From Emydura subglobosa (taxonomy: Eukaryota; Chordata; Testudines; Chelidae): a stretch of 64,000 bases of DNA. The stretch is taken from contig ML679968.1 in the NCBI GenBank assembly GCA_007922225.1, positions 7,990,075 to 8,054,074 of the forward strand, in the 5' to 3' direction. Of this stretch, positions 1 through 12,017 are shown piece by piece (positions within the stretch are counted from its first letter, which is position 1; every line of letters starts with the position of its first letter). A model generated the notes under the pieces. The model saw only the letters and a program-made list of their open reading frames with translations, searched no databases and was not told where the DNA came from. The position numbers and the translations under genes were made by a program.

Positions 1-1830
1 GTTTTGTTTGATGTTCTGCCAAGTGGCTTGACTTGTTAACTATTACATTTTATGGTTGTTATTTCAGACTTTTGTAGTTGAAATAGTTGCACAGAAAACA
101 ATGAAGTGAAGGATGGATTTACAGAACCCTGAACTGTTCTTTCTTTTCAATTGATGTAGTCTCCAGTAACAGCTGCCATGTTGCAGGATGAATGGATTCT
201 TTTTTGTTGGTGTTGTGCTTTGTTTTAAATTTCATGAAAAGAAATTATTTGACAAAAACATCTAAGGTAAAGTAATAAAACAATTAGATTTTGCTCCTAT
301 GTTTTCTTACCCTGGTAACATGTAATAAAGGATCAAATGCTACCATGAAAGAAGGAAACTTTATTTGCTTCATTCAATTTAAATAGGAAAAAAGTGACCT
401 TAGGAAAAAAAAAAAAGGAACACTATTCACTGTGAAGTATGAAATTCTATTTGTATTTCTATTTCCTTTTATTAAAAGTATTTATCTGCAATTCTATTTA
501 CAACCCCTATAAAGGGCCCAAACCTAATGTCATCCTCAAGTCAATGGCAAAACTAACAATGATCATCAGTGGAAGCATTTCTGGGCCCAAAGAGCCACTG
601 ACACCTAATGGATAAAAACAGAGAAACTTTCTACTGGCATATTTAAACTAATTTGGTCATATAACATATTTTCTTCATTTATTGTCATTATTTAACTACT
701 GTGGATATCTGCAAAGAAAAGGAAATCTTGGCCAGTCAGCAGAGCAATGTCACTTTACCCAGCTGAGAATCTGATACTGGATTTTTCCTTCTTCCTTTCA
801 CCAGACATAATAAATATAGTCTTCATGAAAAGTGTCAGACTGACAGCCATTGCCTGAAGTCCTTGGTTTAACCTGAAAAAAGGTGTAGAAGCAGGACCTG
901 CTTTTTGAAACACTGTTCCATGATTTGGATTGGAGGAACCCTCTCAAGGAATGAAAGGTCAGCTTTTAGGCCTATTTAACTCTGCACTTTCTACTGATAT
1001 TACCACTAAAGATACCATCTGTCAGGCATGATGGCTGTGTTTTTCTGAAGTATGCAATTATCCAGTTAAGACCATCCATCAGCATTTTTCATATAGTCAG
1101 AGTGCAGCAATCAGATAGTTAAATACTAATGACTTTCTGTCATTATTGCTCTGGAATGAATTGCAACCAGTAACCTAGAAATCAAAGGCTCTCCATCTCA
1201 TTACCAGTCCTCTGAGACATTCAGTCCCTCATATCTTAAGGTTTCAAGAATTTTTTTCTGCTCTTGCTGAGTATACTTTACTTTTGGTCATCATAATCAG
1301 GTATTTGAGGCTAGACGCTAAGAAGATGTGGTACCACACCTAAACTGGTAAAAATGACTATTTCCCCAGCCCTTTTTTGTGAGAAGTGTATTTAGGTGCC
1401 TAAGTCCAACATCTGGATGCCACTCAGATCCTCAAAACCCCTCCTCAGATATTGTCTAATTCTGTAGATGCTTAAACTCCCTAGGATCTATTCTGCTGGT
1501 AAAGTCCCCAATGCATGTAAACAACTGTGGTAAGCATGCATGCAACCACCTCAGCAGAGGTGCTCTGGTGCCTGTTGTCTCTCTTTAAGAGTGGGAGTGG
1601 GGTTTGGGTCCTGCTTCTTGCAGGCTAGGTGGCTCTGTAGTAAGGTGTAGCAGCCTTCCTGAAATAGTATTTGATGTTTTTTTCTCTAACCACCCTGAGT
1701 GTATACCATGAACATAATCCCTGTCTCACATCTAAACCCCTGTCTATCTCACCTGCATGGCTTAATCTGGTACGTGCATTCAAAGCATGCATAAGCACAT
1801 ACAAAATGACCAGAGGAGGAGCTTCCCTTT
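1..1830. other. AT-rich sequence, no gene recognised
   Basis: No coding exon, RNA gene or intact mobile element could be recognised. Around 1390-1500 the text contains 'taggtgcctaagtcc', a motif shared with the foldback repeat at 6.5-7.0 kb, so this is probably a decayed fragment of that family. Confidence 0.5.
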
Positions 1831-1962
1831 AGCCCACTGGTTAGGACATTCACCTGGGGTGTAGTAGACCCAGGTCAGTTGCCCCCTCTACCTGATGTGG
1901 AGAAGAGATTTGAGCACAGGTCTCTCACCTCTCAGGAGGGTGCCCTAACTTCTGGTCTGTGG
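1831..1962. repeat. Palindromic tRNA-like SINE or foldback
   Basis: The left arm (1831-1885) reads like a tRNA-derived head: 'agcccactggttagg' resembles a pol III A box, and 'ggtcagttgcc' (1873-1883) is a weak B box. The right arm (1906-1958), read on the minus strand, is a second version of the same unit ('accagaagttagggcac' and, about 30 bases on, 'gctcaaatc'). The two arms are therefore inverted copies separated by about 20 bases. Similar paired units occur widely in turtle DNA as far as I recall. The family name is not assigned, and transcription is not implied. Confidence 0.55.
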
Positions 1963-4003
1963 GGTATTCTGGGCTGGAAAGCTGTCCTGTTGAAATTATT
2001 TCACTGGGCAGCAGGGCACCTAAAAGTTAAGCACAGCAATGCTGAGCAGAGTTCAGCTCTTTAAACCGAGGGGTGCTGACTTTGCTTTTCACTGCTCCTC
2101 GAAATCCATCAGAATCCAAATTTCATGTCTTTTGGGAATGACAAAAGATGCTGTGCTGGGGTGTCTATCCCACACACGGCAGATCAGATTGTGAGGACAA
2201 TTAGCAGGCTGCATCCAGGGAGAGCCATAGCCTGAAAGGCTGATTGATGATGAAACCCAACTGGGCAGGAGTAGCTATGCTTGTATAAAGCCAGCAGGCC
2301 TAGAACGGAAGAGGATTGCAGGAGAAGTAGTCTGCAGTCATGCCCTAAGAGAAGGGAGGTGTGTTTGGACTACAGAGTCTTCCAAAAAGTCTAAGAAAGG
2401 AGTAGTTTACAGTTGCTCCCTGGAAAGAGGAAGTTTGGGCTGGTAAACCCAGAGGAGGTGGACCAGAAGATAGCGAAAGGAAGGAGTCTAGGGAAATAGT
2501 AACAGGATCTGTGAGCAAGCAGACCAGAGTTGCTAGATATAGGATCCATGGAGTGGAACTCAGAGTAGAATGCAGGCCTTGGTTCCCTAACCAGCCACTG
2601 AAAAATGGCACAGGACCTGGCTCTGGACTGGAAGACTGCCTTAAGTGGCATGAGGTCAGCTGATCCACTGGGATGTTGATACTCTGGAAGGGGAGGAGTA
2701 TAGTGTCCTGACTAGAGGGCTGAGCCACAAAAAGGGAGCACCCCAAGTCCCAGAGAGAGAAACACACACACATGGAAATATACTAACCATGAGTAGTAAA
2801 TCCTGTGATGTGCATTCATTTTAATTTAACTTTTTTAATAACAGCTTTACTATGTTCTTTATTAATGTTTAATATCTGGTCTGAGATCTAGGTATCAAGT
2901 GTCTAAACTGATTATGATCCTATTATAATGAATTGCTTTGGCCTATAATTTCAGGCACAGTTAGATAATCACTCTCTCAATGACCTTTGTTATAATCTAC
3001 TGTGCAGGCCAGTATAATTTTGTAATGTCATACAGCATTGTTTTGATGGGCCTGTAATTTTGCACCACAATAATGTATCTCCTCTAGAGAAAATGTCAAA
3101 ATGTTACTTCTTGACTAAAATGTCACAAGAATCTGCCATGATCTAACTTTCATCATGTAACTACATTGTTCTATTCCAGAAACCTTTAATAGTAACATCA
3201 TAATTACTTCCATTGAAAATATTTCTAAAGCTCTGCAATAGTCTGAAGATATGATTCACAAAATGTCATAGAACAATTCACAGAAGCAGCAATAACCTTA
3301 GTTTTTCAAAATTTAATCTAGCAAAAATTGTGACTTTTTTTTTGGTTCGTGCCACTTGCCAAACCAAGAGAGAAGAATGAGTTTTGTGTACCTGTAAATC
3401 CAGGTTCCAAGAGTGATGTTATGAGCCAAAATAAGATCCAAAAATAGATCCCCAGCAATCTAGTCATTAAATTAAATTCAAATTCCCCTAAAATACAAGA
3501 CAGAGGAAAGTCAGATTTGAAATTCTGGTTTGATCCTGTCCCTCTTCTTTAACATATATATACACAGAGTTGTGTAGGAAAGTAAAGAGTTAAAAGCTGG
3601 ACAAGTAATCAGGCCTAACCTACAGGGAATGGAGTCATGGGCACAGGCAAAACCTTGTTTCTGTTATTTGGTGTGAATTTTAGCTACAGTCTATCATCTC
3701 TCTTCTTTCCCTCCCTAGCCATTTGCGCAAGGAATGAGACTAACAAATAAGTATTCTCCCTTCTGTTCAAAGTCTTTGGTGGGAATACAGCATTATCTTC
3801 TTTCCCTCCCCTGCATGCAGTACATTTTAAAGAATGTTAGTAAGTTTCAAGGTAATATGCCTGCACTCTGTGCAATAATCCTGTAAACAACAAACAGGGG
3901 CGGGAATAATTGTATTAATTATATAGTTATTAATATTAATTTTATAGGTGTCAATGTAACCAAATAAGGGTCTATGAGGAGTTGCTGGAAATGTATACAT
4001 TTA
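1963..4003. other. No recognisable gene or element
   Basis: The longest open frame here (142 codons, minus strand, 2345-2773) is serine, proline and leucine rich, overlaps another minus-strand frame, and matches no family I recognise. I regard it as a chance frame. The rest is AT-rich single-copy-looking DNA. Confidence 0.5.
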
Positions 4004-4140
4004 CATACTGTTATGGATAAAAGGATTGTAAAGACACCCCCTCGTCGCTCACTCACAGTGTCAAGGTGGAACGAGCAGGCAACAAAGGGTTCCGTCTTCT
4101 CAATCCGTCCCCGGGACAACCTGTTTGGTTATTTCTAACA
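4004..4140. other. Short CpG-rich island in AT-rich DNA
   Basis: About 90 bases around 4040-4125 hold several CpGs ('ctcgtcgctc', 'gaacgagc', 'ccgtccccgggac'), unlike the flanks. Such a patch usually marks a young repeat remnant. It lies 0.7 kb from the retroviral solo LTR at 4810, but I see no LTR ends or duplicated target site around it, so it is unclassified. Confidence 0.3.
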
Positions 4141-4803
4141 AGTTGTATTGCTGGAGGCTTTTCTGGGAAAGGAAGGGATAAATTCTCTGACTTCTGCTAT
4201 TTCTGATTATACCCATTGATAGGTCAAAAGGTTCATTTTGTTTTAGCTGAAAATTTAAAATTTAGCTTCTCTAAAATCTGTTCGCAGTTCCTGCCCGCTG
4301 CTCCCACCACTCTGAATATCCATCAGTTTCATGACAACTCCTCCCTCCTTAGAATAGGTACAGACCTGCTTGAAATTGTCCCTCCCTTTGTTGTACCCCA
4401 TTTTTCACTAGTATCCTGTCATGCTCATAGGCACACCTTAAAGATCCTAACATTGGGTCAAACAGTTCTGGTAGCTTTTCTGCTAGACTCTGATGAACTC
4501 AAGATTCTCTTTTTTATGCATCATGGCATGTTGTACTCTACAGCACACATGATTTAAATTTAGCCGTGGTTGAGCCAACAGAGAGGTTACCACAACTTCC
4601 GAGTCCCATAATGGAACCTTACAAACAGGGCTTTTATGAGAAGATCAAATAGAACCAGTGTAGAACCTACTATAATGAGGTTTACTGCATAGTTTTTTGG
4701 AATGGATCCCGGATGACTATTCAAGAGTTATGGGAAAGGAAGGAGGGAAAGGAAGATATGAGGAAGACAGGGAAAAATAGAGCGATTAAGCCATTTAGAG
4801 GTG

Positions 4804-4809
4804 GGGAAG
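4804..4809. repeat. 6-bp target-site duplication, left copy (GGGAAG)
   Basis: Identical to 5248-5253 and directly abuts the TG...CA ends of the solo LTR. This shows integrase-mediated insertion and fixes both ends. Confidence 0.8.
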
Positions 4810-5247
4810 TGTCAGGTTCCTCTGCTGATGACAGAGGATGCGGGACGGATAAAGCACAACAACCAATATGATTGCAAGCTAAATCGTTTATTCCATCTTA
4901 TATTCCATCCAGCTTATATACCTTTTTATCATCTCTGCATACAATGGTCACACAATTGCTGATTGGCTATTATATAATTTCACACACTAAGCATGGGAAC
5001 AGCTTACATATTATTGGTAGCTTCTTAGCTTACATAACTTTCTTGTTTACGACCTTGGATACTTTCTACTATCTAGTGGATGGCGGCCAAGTCCCGGGAA
5101 CTCGCCGCCAGTGAGGCGCCTGAGTGAAAGTGGCCACCTTCCAGCTCCCTGTAGGCAGCCTCACTTGACCCGGTGTCCAGCACCAGGCCTGCTGTAAGTG
5201 TCCACTAGGTAGCCATCAGGTCAGGGTACGAATGATACACTCCCACA
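4810..5247 (-). mobile_element. Solo LTR of a class II-like endogenous retrovirus
   Basis: This 438 bp LTR, read on the minus strand, begins TGTGGGAGTG and ends AACCTGACA (TG...CA). It is flanked by a perfect 6-bp target-site duplication GGGAAG at 4804-4809 and 5248-5253. Inside are a CCAAT box (4962-4967), a TATA box 'tatataag' (4913-4920) and AATAAA (4887-4892) about 20 bases past the TATA box. That places the polyadenylation signal at or just before the expected start of R, so R is very short. Short R with AATAAA at the U3/R edge and a 6-bp duplication are features of avian alpharetrovirus LTRs (family knowledge); the assignment is inference. No internal retroviral genes flank it, so it arose by LTR-LTR recombination. 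Confidence 0.8.
4913..4920 (-). promoter_or_regulatory. TATA box of the ERV solo LTR
   Basis: Minus-strand 'tatataag' lies about 42 bases after a CCAAT motif and 20 bases before AATAAA. This spacing fits a retroviral U3 core promoter. Present activity is unknown. Confidence 0.6.
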
Positions 5248-5253
5248 GGGAAG
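5248..5253. repeat. 6-bp target-site duplication, right copy (GGGAAG)
   Basis: Partner of 4804-4809 across the solo LTR. Confidence 0.8.
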
Positions 5254-6470
5254 ATGTATTTGATTTGCTTCAGTATATAACAACCAATACCAGATCTGTT
5301 TCCTACTGTGCTAAACATGTAAGTGCAGGAAAGGAACCCAATAAAATACCATTGCCTTATTTGTTTACAGGGGATATTTTATGGGTAAATGCTGCTATGA
5401 TGTATGCAAAGTCTGGCTACAGTAAAGGGATAAATGTAGATTTTTTTTATTATTTTAAAACAAAAAGCTGCTCAGAAACTACTTTACTAAAGTGTTTTAT
5501 AGGAGAGCAATTTTTTCACTCCAGTTGGTTAGTTATCTTCAAGGAACATATGAATCTATCCCTCTTTCTGATTTGTCATGTCATGTTTGTATTCTCGCTT
5601 ACAAAATGATTCTCATTAGCTTGTAAGCTTCAAGGTCAATCTAAATTCAACTTTGAACAGTATTTGACAATCAAGTAATGTAACTCCTCCTATGTTTCCT
5701 GCATCTTCCTGTGTGTGGGGTATCATGAGAGAAAATGGAAAGTTAAGTTTAGATCACAACTGAAAAATTAAATCCTAACTGACTTCAGAAAAGCAACAAA
5801 TCAGTAAATCAGTAAAACAGTGTACCACTAAATGCTGTAAGGCATATGAGTGGACACTACAATCCAGATTTTCCAACTCAGGTGCATACACTTGAATGCA
5901 TATATTTATACATATTTATACATGCCTAACTTATGCACATAAATACTTGTTGTGCTGTGAGAAATCTGGGATACCCACAACAGGGAAGTGCCCAATTAGC
6001 CACGTGGGCCTACAAATGTGAGCCATCCCCAGGAGCTGTGCAAACAAATCAGATGTAGACTCCCTGTTTTATTGTATAAGTGAGATAAAGGTAGAGAGAG
6101 ATTTTTCCTTTAATTTTATGATAATGGTATAGTACTCTTTAGTGTGGTATAAGTGGACTCCATCTTGTTAGTTTCTTGAAGTGAACTCTTTCCTGAAACC
6201 TGTACTATTGAACATAAAAATATCTTGATGAATTCTCTTTGTGTGTATATGAGAGAGAAATGTATGTGCAGGGCATAAAAAAACACCAATCTAAACTGCT
6301 CTAACAACAGAAAGGGGAGTAAAGACATCAACTGCCATCTTAACCCTGAAGGCCAACGAATACCTATCAACGACCCTAAAGTACAGCAGGATCCACCCTG
6401 GGAACAAAGAAAGTACAGAAATAAGAGAATAGTCATGCTTGAATAGTCATGAAAATTACAATCCCATCTT
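5254..6470. other. No recognisable gene or element
   Basis: AT-rich DNA. A 125-codon plus-strand frame (5232-5609) starts inside the solo LTR and has no recognisable domain, so I treat it as a chance frame. Confidence 0.5.
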
Positions 6471-6475
6471 GAAGT

Positions 6476-7018
6476 CAATGGGAGTTGTGTACCTAGACAC
6501 TTCTGAAAATCCCATTAGACACCTCTCTGCATCTCTAGGAACCTGAATATCTTTAGAAACCTGTCCCTGTAGCCAATATTTTTAAAAGTATTTAGGTGTT
6601 GCTGCACTGAGTATTGCAGTGCCTAGCAATTTTAGGATTCTGAGTCTTATTTTCAAAAGAGAGTTAGGCACTTAGGATAGTCAATGGAATTTAGCTTCTT
6701 CAGTGCCTAATTTACTCTTGAAAATAAGATTTAGAATCCTAAAACTGTTAGCTGTTGCAACACTGAGTGCAGCAATGCCTAAATACACTTAAAAATCCTA
6801 GGCCCAAATCACTCTAGAAAAGGAGATTTATGGGACAGATTTTGAAGGATTTAGACACTTAAGTGCTTTTGAAATTCCTACTAGGCTCTTGTCTGCATCT
6901 TTAGGCATATAAATACATTTGCTAATACCTTTGCAAATTGAGTCATAACGAACAGATCCTCAGAACTATTTTGGTGCCTAATTCACTTTTGAAAATGGGA
7001 CTTAGTATAGCTAGCATC
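6476..7018. repeat. Large foldback (palindromic) repeat with direct flanking modules
   Basis: The core is an inverted repeat: the left arm (about 6578-6672) is roughly 80% complementary to the right arm (about 6700-6797), with a loop of about 27 bases. Both arms carry 'tttaggattct', 'cttattttca' and a 'ttaggca' block. Outside the core, two related modules in direct orientation ('gacacttctgaaaatccc' at about 6495 and 'cacttaagtgcttttgaa' at about 6855) share a further 'tctgcatct'. No transposase frame is present. It is best read as a non-autonomous foldback or MITE family member; the superfamily is not assigned. Confidence 0.65.
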
Positions 7019-8655
7019 TAAAGAGCCCAATAATAATAGTTCACTGTTCGAGGTAATGTAATCCTTTACTTTGTCAGCTATAAGTTACTGAAACATTCTT
7101 GTTGTTCGAGGACTTAGCTAAGGTTGGGGTAGTTTAGTTTGGTCCTGCTGGGAGGTCTTTCCTTTTTTGTTGTTGGAAAAGTGATTATTTTAAAATAAAT
7201 TCTCGTACATTACTATACCTAGTGGAATATTGCAAAATTTCTCAAATGCTTTCCATCTCTGTGCAGTAAATTCTGCTACCTCTCAAATGATGATCTTCTT
7301 GGATTACTCTTTTTAAGTAACAAATGGAGAAGCAATGCATGATTTAAGAAAAACATCTCAAAATAAAGGAACTCTAAAGATACTAAATTTTGTGAATATG
7401 GAGATTTATTGCTAACTTAGCTATAGGCTCAAAGTAGTCAGACATTGTAGGATATGTTAATTTGGTGTGGGGAACAATAAATGTAATGGCACTTCTGTGG
7501 TTAAAGCCATAATCTCACTAAAGAATATGCTTTAGTCTGATGAAGGCTTATAAAAATTTGTGGTTATCAACTGATACAAATTCAGTCAAATATCAAAAGG
7601 AATCCCCTGGATCATTTTGTATAATAATCATAAGCCATCTTTCACGGTTGTTCAAAGTAACATTTTTATTTTCATCAGGTATAACCATATGATTTATAGA
7701 ATCTAATTTTTAGAAATGCATTAGATTAAAAGAGCCAATCTCAGATCTCTATTTTTTTTTATTTTAATTTTTAATTTTTTTTTAAATAGACAATTTTCCA
7801 CACTCAGTAAAGATTAGCAGAATTTGAAAGCAAATTCATATTGTTGTACAATATCTAGATTATAAACTCAGGATGAATCACAACTTTCCTTTAAAAGTTA
7901 CATATTATATCTGCAGTGAGAAATAGCTTTTGCTCCCAACTCCCTGCACGAATTAGGGAATTTAGATGTGGTGTCCCTCCATAGAGCAGAATTTATATCA
8001 ACATTAGAAAATCAAAAATTACTCAGGCTCTAATTAGTACAACAAGATGGGAGAACTTGTAGTCCTGCTCCCCTGTAAGAATTAGTTTGACAGGATTTCT
8101 CACTCCTAAGTTTTCCACTCCTTAGTGTGAGTCAGGTGGAATTCTCTAAGGTTTTTTTGGTCCTTATAGGAAGCAATAATGGGGTTGAATCATGCATCAG
8201 CCAGGTTTCTAAGCACCTTCCTTGGAATCTTCCAGTTAATGTTTGATTGTTTGATAAGTAGATATTCCCAAAGAAATAATTTAGTCCCTTAAAAAAAGAG
8301 AGAGAGAGAGAAATGCCTGCCTCAAATAGAACAATTGAAAACATCAGAGTGTAAAGATAAATATCATCTCTAAAAGTTCCCTTCGAGATTCTTATGGGAA
8401 GAGAGTGGAGGAGTAAAATAATCCTACCAGAATGTAATCAATCTTCTCTAACAATGACAAAGTAATTTCCCTTGTGCTGAAGATAACATCTGGGCAAGAT
8501 TTCCAGTCCTGAAGAATAAGAAGTTCAAAGCATGTCTCAAAAGAAATAGTACAACTGCCAAAAACTAGTTCAATGCCAACAAAGTGACCAAAAAAATTGG
8601 TTTATGTAAGGGCTGGATTTTTTTTTATAAGAGGGTTAAAATACTAATAAAAAAA
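7019..8655. other. AT-rich sequence with simple repeats only
   Basis: T/A-rich low complexity at 7747-7790 and a short GA run near 8291-8311 are the only structured features. No gene was recognised. Confidence 0.5.
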
Positions 8656-8659
8656 CATT

Positions 8660-8713
8660 GGGTGAAATCCTGAAATGTTTTCCCGTTGACTTCAGTGGAG
8701 CTAGGATTTCATC
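8660..8713. repeat. Short palindrome of the 'gacttcaatgg' family
   Basis: 'ggtgaaatcc' at the left and 'ggatttcatc' at the right are inverted around a centre 'cccgttgacttcagtgg'. The same outer and inner motifs recur at 24.75, 37.13 and 55.55 kb. Confidence 0.55.
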
Positions 8714-8719
8714 TATTAG

Positions 8720-9840
8720 GGTTAACACTTCTTTAGTAGCCTGTAGGATATTTCCAAGCCCAAGAGCCTCAACGAATTGGCCAGTTCACACAAGGGACAT
8801 CCTGAATGAAACAGCATTCATACAGGTTGGAGAGGGCCTCCTACTTTAACTCGGACTGCCCAACTGAAGAGGGATACTTCTCTGAAGGCTGAATCCATGC
8901 TTTACTCATGTTGTGGCTTTTCATTTATAATTGGAATCATCAAAATGGGCAGGATCTGTGAAATGTATTTCAAAACGATTTACCAGCTAACATGTTCTTT
9001 TTACTTCAAAGAATTTTGTTTACACTTCATATCATAAATGGAGCTGCAAAAGAATAATAAATACTGCTCATGCAAAAATGATTGTCAGACAGATCAAGTA
9101 AAATAAAATTGCACATTGACAAAACTGAAGTATCTAGTTCTTTTTGACTAAACACTTCAAAATGCCAAATAGCTTGTATATGGTTGTAGCAGAAATTTTC
9201 TGTTATTTCTAGAATATTTGTCATTTAGGAAGATTTGGGACTATTAGAATCTATTTTGATAAGAGTTTGGAAATTCAGCTGGATAGTACCATTTTCTTTT
9301 TGACAGACGGCAGTTTTTAATGAGCTTTGATTATCAAATGTAGCTTCAACTCATACTTTAATAACGAATACCAGAAAGGCACAGAGCTGCAGTGGTTACA
9401 CTTGAAGTGCATTCCTAGTCTATAGACATCCTGTTTTTAGTAAAAGGAATATATCTGAAATTCATAAGATCTGTAAAACAGGAATAAATTGTTTAAATGT
9501 GCCAACTGTACTTCACTTATCAGAGCATACTTAGAAAGCTTCATATGTTTTGTTAGCCTTTTCATCATTTGATTGCTCTATAGCCAGACCCCTCTGACTG
9601 TTTTCCAATTAGACTTTATAGCAGGCAAACTGAATCATCAGCAGGGTACCATATGCACTGATATTATAAGGATCCAGTTTTGCAACCAGTTTTGCATGTA
9701 CTTGTGTGACTACATGATATTTAACATAAGTAGTGCTACTGGGACCTGCAACTTGTCTGCAAGGTAAGGTTGGCAGAATAGGGTCCTTGATTTAGAATGT
9801 CCAGTCAAGATATAAGTTAGGTTGTGTGAGCATTACTAAC
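8720..9840. other. No recognisable gene or element
   Basis: AT-rich DNA with many stops in all frames and no repeat recognised. Confidence 0.5.
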
Positions 9841-9845
9841 TGCCC

Positions 9846-9930
9846 GATCCTGCAGTGCAGTCTTTACCTAGGCAAAACTCTTATTGAAATCAATGGGTTT
9901 TTTGCCAGGGCAAGGACTGCACTGTAGATT
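9846..9930. repeat. Short palindromic MITE fragment
   Basis: 'ctgcagtgcagtc' and 'taggcaaaactc' on the left are mirrored by 'ttttttgccagggcaa' and 'ggactgcactgtag' on the right, around a centre 'ttattgaaatcaatggg'. The centre links it to the other short palindromes in the window. Confidence 0.6.
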
Positions 9931-12017
9931 TGGCCAGCCCTCAATGCTTTATCGTTAGGTTTTCAGTGGCAGTCAGTAAATGCTTGTTTTTTATTCTAAC
10001 AGAAAGAGAACCACTTATAAGAAGTCAGAACCTGTTGGAAGCTTTCTTTCTGCAGTGTTCAGATGTTTTGGAACCTGATCTTAGGGAATTAGGGAAAGCT
10101 TGAAAGACACCACATACATCTTACTTTCCAAACCACTAGCCAAATGCCAGAGGGAAAACTTATCAAATGGTAATCAATGGCACTTTCTGAGAGAAAGTCT
10201 CAGAAGTCTGGTCTTTGACAGAAATCCTCACCCCTGTTCTTACCCAGGTACATTGGACAAAAGGGCCAGAGTAGTGGAGGGGACCCTAAAAGCTGTATAT
10301 CTAGTATTTGGAGACTTTCCCTAGTGCAAATACTATGGAATCTATAAGGATGGCTTCTGAGGACCCACAGGCAAGCTTTGCCACAGGTGTACTGGAGGCA
10401 GGATGGGCGTATCAAGGGTGGAGCCATAGCATGCAGCACAGCAGAGTTTTGGCCAGTACTGCAGCCCATAGGATAGCCTAGACAGGTTATTGTAATTTAG
10501 ACAGCTGCCAGAGAAGCCCAGGATCAGGAGTGTACAAAGGTGGCTTAAAGCCACTTTATTCCTTGTCACAAGGTGGGCTAGCCTGTTAAGGGGAATTGGG
10601 CTCAGTTCCACCAGTGGCTAATTATTCAGTCCCAGGTGACGGAGTTGGGCTTGTACTGGTGGCTGGGTCATGTGACCTGGACCCCCTGATAGTATCCTGA
10701 GAGTGGGACTTCCTATCAGGGAGCCTGTTCCAGAAAGGAGAGGAGAGGGGAGTATTTCCAATGAGTAGGGGGAGTGGCTGTAAGGAAAGGTCTGACTGGA
10801 GCTACCTGAAATGAGGGGTAAGAGCTAAAGTACCAGGCAGCTGGACCTGGGTTTTGGAAAAAGCTGCTGAGCCCAGCAAGTGGCTGAAGAAACTAGAATT
10901 GGGATGGCCTCTCTGATTTAATTTGATACGTGACCATTCATATTTTAATGAACTAGACCAAAATACATGTTGGGAAGACCACAAGAGTAAAACAAGATGG
11001 TGTTAGGGTCTGCTCCTGGAATGGTAAGACCCTGTTACATACCCCCCTCTCCCGGGGCTGCAAGTTCTGTTCTGCACTTTTTAGAGATACAGCACAGCAT
11101 CTCAGCCTAAGTTTCTTCCTCTCTTTTAATTGCCAGGTTGATAAGAGAGCAGAAAATAGAAAAACAAAGGTGGGGGAAATAAACAATGGTGCACTAGATC
11201 CCACTGCATTTTCCATTTTGTCCCATTCATTTCGGTTAAGTGGTCAGTTACTTAATGCTGAAATTGTTTCTCTTATTGACTTGCACAGTGCTAATGTCAC
11301 TGACACTAGGCCCAAATCAGCCAAGCAACTTTGCAAGTTGCAGGGCCTAACTTTGACCTTTCAAGATATATTATAGGCAAACACAATGGTAGTGAGGGTC
11401 ATTCTTTATAAGTAGACTAGAGTTTTGATACGGCAGTGTATTGTTCGTTATTTGATGTTATTTATGTATCTCGTTTAGAGGTTAGCAATGTAGATAAACT
11501 GCTTTCTAGTCTGTCACTGTTCTATTGATTAAGAGTTCAAAAAGAACATATGAACATTTAGATGGAACTTTGAATGTAACAATACTATTGTTTGTATTTC
11601 TTTTGAAGTTTAAGTAGTGAATACCAGTGAATGGTTGTAAATAGCCAATTACCTTGTGCTAATGTTACTAGTTACCACTGTGCTCAGGACATAGGAGATG
11701 GTACTTCAGATTCCCAAGTAATCATCTATTAATTGTTCAAGGAGATACCTGCTGTCAAGAAAATATCGGTCAGCCTGCATGGATCCATAAAAGACTCTAG
11801 TGGACTGATCCTTTTATCTCAAATCTGTCCAAGCTTGTCAGGGAAAGTTTGGATTGCAAGATTGAGATCCCAGCACCAGCCTGGAATCACCTTGCTAATT
11901 CTCATGGGAGAACTTGAACAAACTCTGCACATGGATTATTTAGTCTCTATTCCTCTGGATCAAGTCATCTACAACTGAAGCTGTGAAATAAATGATTGAA
12001 ACCCATCCAGATACTGG
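9931..12017. other. Moderately GC-richer DNA, no gene recognised
   Basis: 10.35-10.95 kb is somewhat GC-richer and looks like decayed repeat sequence, but I could not find element ends. The overlapping minus-strand frames here (60-89 codons) have no domain signature. I see nothing else. Confidence 0.4.

Noticed and set aside
2345..2773. 142-codon minus-strand open frame
   Set aside because: No recognisable domain, biased Ser/Pro/Leu composition, and an overlapping frame of similar length on the same strand. Typical chance frame.
4216..4557. 113-codon plus-strand frame near the ERV LTR, considered as a retroviral remnant
   Set aside because: No gag, pol or env motif is readable, and the adjacent LTR has a perfect duplication on both sides, so no internal viral sequence should lie outside it.
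6624..6755. Inverted repeat considered as a possible microRNA precursor
   Set aside because: The arms are too long and too evenly mismatched for a pre-miRNA, and the structure belongs to a larger repeat module.
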